Shown piece by piece: positions 7,621 to 8,531 of a stretch of 8,531 bases of DNA (the stretch's first letter is position 1; each line of letters opens with the position of its first letter). The notes under the pieces are model-generated. The model did no database searches. It worked only from the letters and a program-made list of their open reading frames with translations, and was not told the origin of the DNA. The translations under genes were made by a program, and so were the position numbers. Source of the DNA: an uncultured Clostridia bacterium. Lineage in GTDB: Bacteria; Bacillota_A; Clostridia; Peptostreptococcales; Anaerovoracaceae. Location of the stretch: contig CAMCER010000023.1 in NCBI GenBank assembly GCA_945873875.1, positions 1-8,531 of the forward strand, written 5' to 3'.

Positions 7621-8531
7621 ATGAAAATCAAGAATTTAATATACGCAAGCCTCTCTGTTGTTCTGCTGGCGGCCAATGCCTGCACCGAGGAGAATTCTCC
7701 GTGGGAGCAGAATAAGAGGAATACCGGCATCGAGACTCTTGAGGTCAATGCTGATGAACTAAGTTTCCTTCCACGTGGCGGAAAACTGAACTTTACGGTC
7801 ACTGCCACATACGACGGAACTGTTACGGCTGATGACTGGATAACGGTCAGTTCTTCAGAATTCCCTGGCGACGGAACTACTTATACGCTTATTATTTCCG
7901 CAGATCCTAACAAAACGGAAGCAGACAGGGAAGGTACTATTACTGTGAAAACGCCTTCGCTGACTCATACGATTTCTGTATCGCAACCTGTTTATTCAAG
8001 GCCAGATACACCTGAAAGCATAGCTTCTGCAGAAGACTTGGTCTACTGGCTGGGAACGTGCGCACCTTACTATGAACAGGACGAAATCATTACACTTTCG
8101 AAGGATATCGATATGTCTGATGTGACCGATTTCATTCCAGCCGAGAATTTCGCAGGCACATTCGACGGACAGGGACATAAGATAATGAACTGGAAATCAG
8201 CAGGACAGCCATTGTTCGTAAAGAATTCCGGAAAGATTACCGGTGTCACCATCGATGCTTCTTGTTCGTTCACTATCCAGAGTTCTGCTGACAATATATA
8301 CTTCGGACCATTCGCCATGCACAACTACGGACAGATAGCGGACTGCCGAAACAATGCATCCATTACTGTCCCTACAGACGCTTCCGTAAATAAGATATAT
8401 ATCGGTGGAATAGCGTCTTACAACTACGAGGGGGCCTCTATTTCCTGCTGTGTAAACACCGGTGAATTCGCATTCCGCCCGAGCAAAGTCGACGACAACA
8501 TGTTCATCGGAGGCATTACCGCTTACGGAAT
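7621..8531 (+). CDS. BACON-domain lipoprotein with GLUG-like beta-helix repeats, 3' end missing
   Basis: The frame opens with ATG at 7621, twelve bases after the SusD stop, and stays open for 303 codons to the window edge. Residues 1-21 are a lipoprotein signal ending in A20-C21, followed by TEEN. Residues ~38-122 form a BACON-like beta-sandwich, with the characteristic W73-ITVSS and a final strand ITVKT...HTISVSQP; these domains usually bind or space carbohydrate-active modules at the cell surface. Residues ~134-217 contain a linker helix (SAEDLVYWL), a KDIDMSD strand and F177-AGTFDGQGHKI, the opening of a GLUG-type right-handed beta-helix. Glycine/asparagine-rich repeats of 33-35 residues follow. 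The position after SusC-SusD is that of SusE/SusF-like surface glycan-binding proteins, so this is probably the third surface component. An enzyme or adhesin domain could lie in the missing C-terminus. Confidence 0.85.
   Translation, partial: MKIKNLIYASLSVVLLAANACTEENSPWEQNKRNTGIETLEVNADELSFLPRGGKLNFTVTATYDGTVTADDWITVSSSEFPGDGTTYTLIISADPNKTEADREGTITVKTPSLTHTISVSQPVYSRPDTPESIASAEDLVYWLGTCAPYYEQDEIITLSKDIDMSDVTDFIPAENFAGTFDGQGHKIMNWKSAGQPLFVKNSGKITGVTIDASCSFTIQSSADNIYFGPFAMHNYGQIADCRNNASITVPTDASVNKIYIGGIASYNYEGASISCCVNTGEFAFRPSKVDDNMFIGGITAYG
8296..8531 (+). repeat. Protein-level tandem repeats, 33-35 residues (GLUG-like)
   Basis: Within the last gene, three successive units begin at residues 226 (IYFGPFAMHNYG), 259 (IYIGGIASYNYEG) and 294 (MFIGGITAYG, cut by the edge). 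Each has a hydrophobic pair, an F/I-G step, then an A/T-containing turn; the two complete units continue through a cysteine (C242; C276-C277) to an asparagine and another strand. The spacing is that expected of turns in a beta-helix. The DNA copies are well diverged, so this is an old repeat rather than a recent duplication. Confidence 0.65.

Noticed and set aside
7527..7808. Minus-strand open frame across the SusD / lipoprotein junction
   Set aside because: It overlaps the SusD QNPGW terminus and the lipoprotein signal sequence, both well supported on the + strand.

Overview
The window looks like part of a polysaccharide/nutrient-utilisation locus from a Bacteroidota bacterium, most likely order Bacteroidales. 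The evidence is an adjacent SusC/SusD pair, BACON-type lipoproteins, a membrane-anchored TPR-HTH regulator of the DUF6377 kind, lipobox cysteines, and gene starts with no Shine-Dalgarno sequence and A/T-rich leaders. The genus cannot be determined from this sequence.

Layout (all genes on the + strand, no gap longer than 12 bp): 1-884 is the 3' part of a probable secreted SGNH/GDSL-like (DUF4886-type) hydrolase whose beginning lies upstream. 884-2431 is a TPR / transmembrane / helix-turn-helix regulator whose ATG overlaps the preceding stop codon. 2442-5744 is a complete SusC/RagA-type TonB-dependent outer-membrane transporter. 5746-7608 is its SusD/RagB partner lipoprotein. 7621-8531 is the first 303 codons of a BACON-domain lipoprotein with GLUG-like beta-helix repeats that runs off the right edge.

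Inferred working model: SusD and the BACON/beta-helix lipoprotein bind a ligand at the cell surface, SusC imports it with TonB energy, and the regulator senses a periplasmic product and controls the locus through its cytoplasmic HTH. The upstream hydrolase may remove ester groups from the same ligand. SusC lacks the N-terminal STN extension used for sigma/anti-sigma signalling, which fits control by the adjacent one-membrane-protein regulator. No glycoside hydrolase, polysaccharide lyase or sulfatase is visible, so the substrate cannot be named.

I found no RNA gene, CRISPR array, insertion sequence, convincing promoter or terminator. The layout is a known type of system. The less routine points are the start-stop coupling of hydrolase and regulator, the acidic metal-site-like loops in both SusC and SusD, the unusual lipoprotein at the right edge, and a low-GC patch in SusC.
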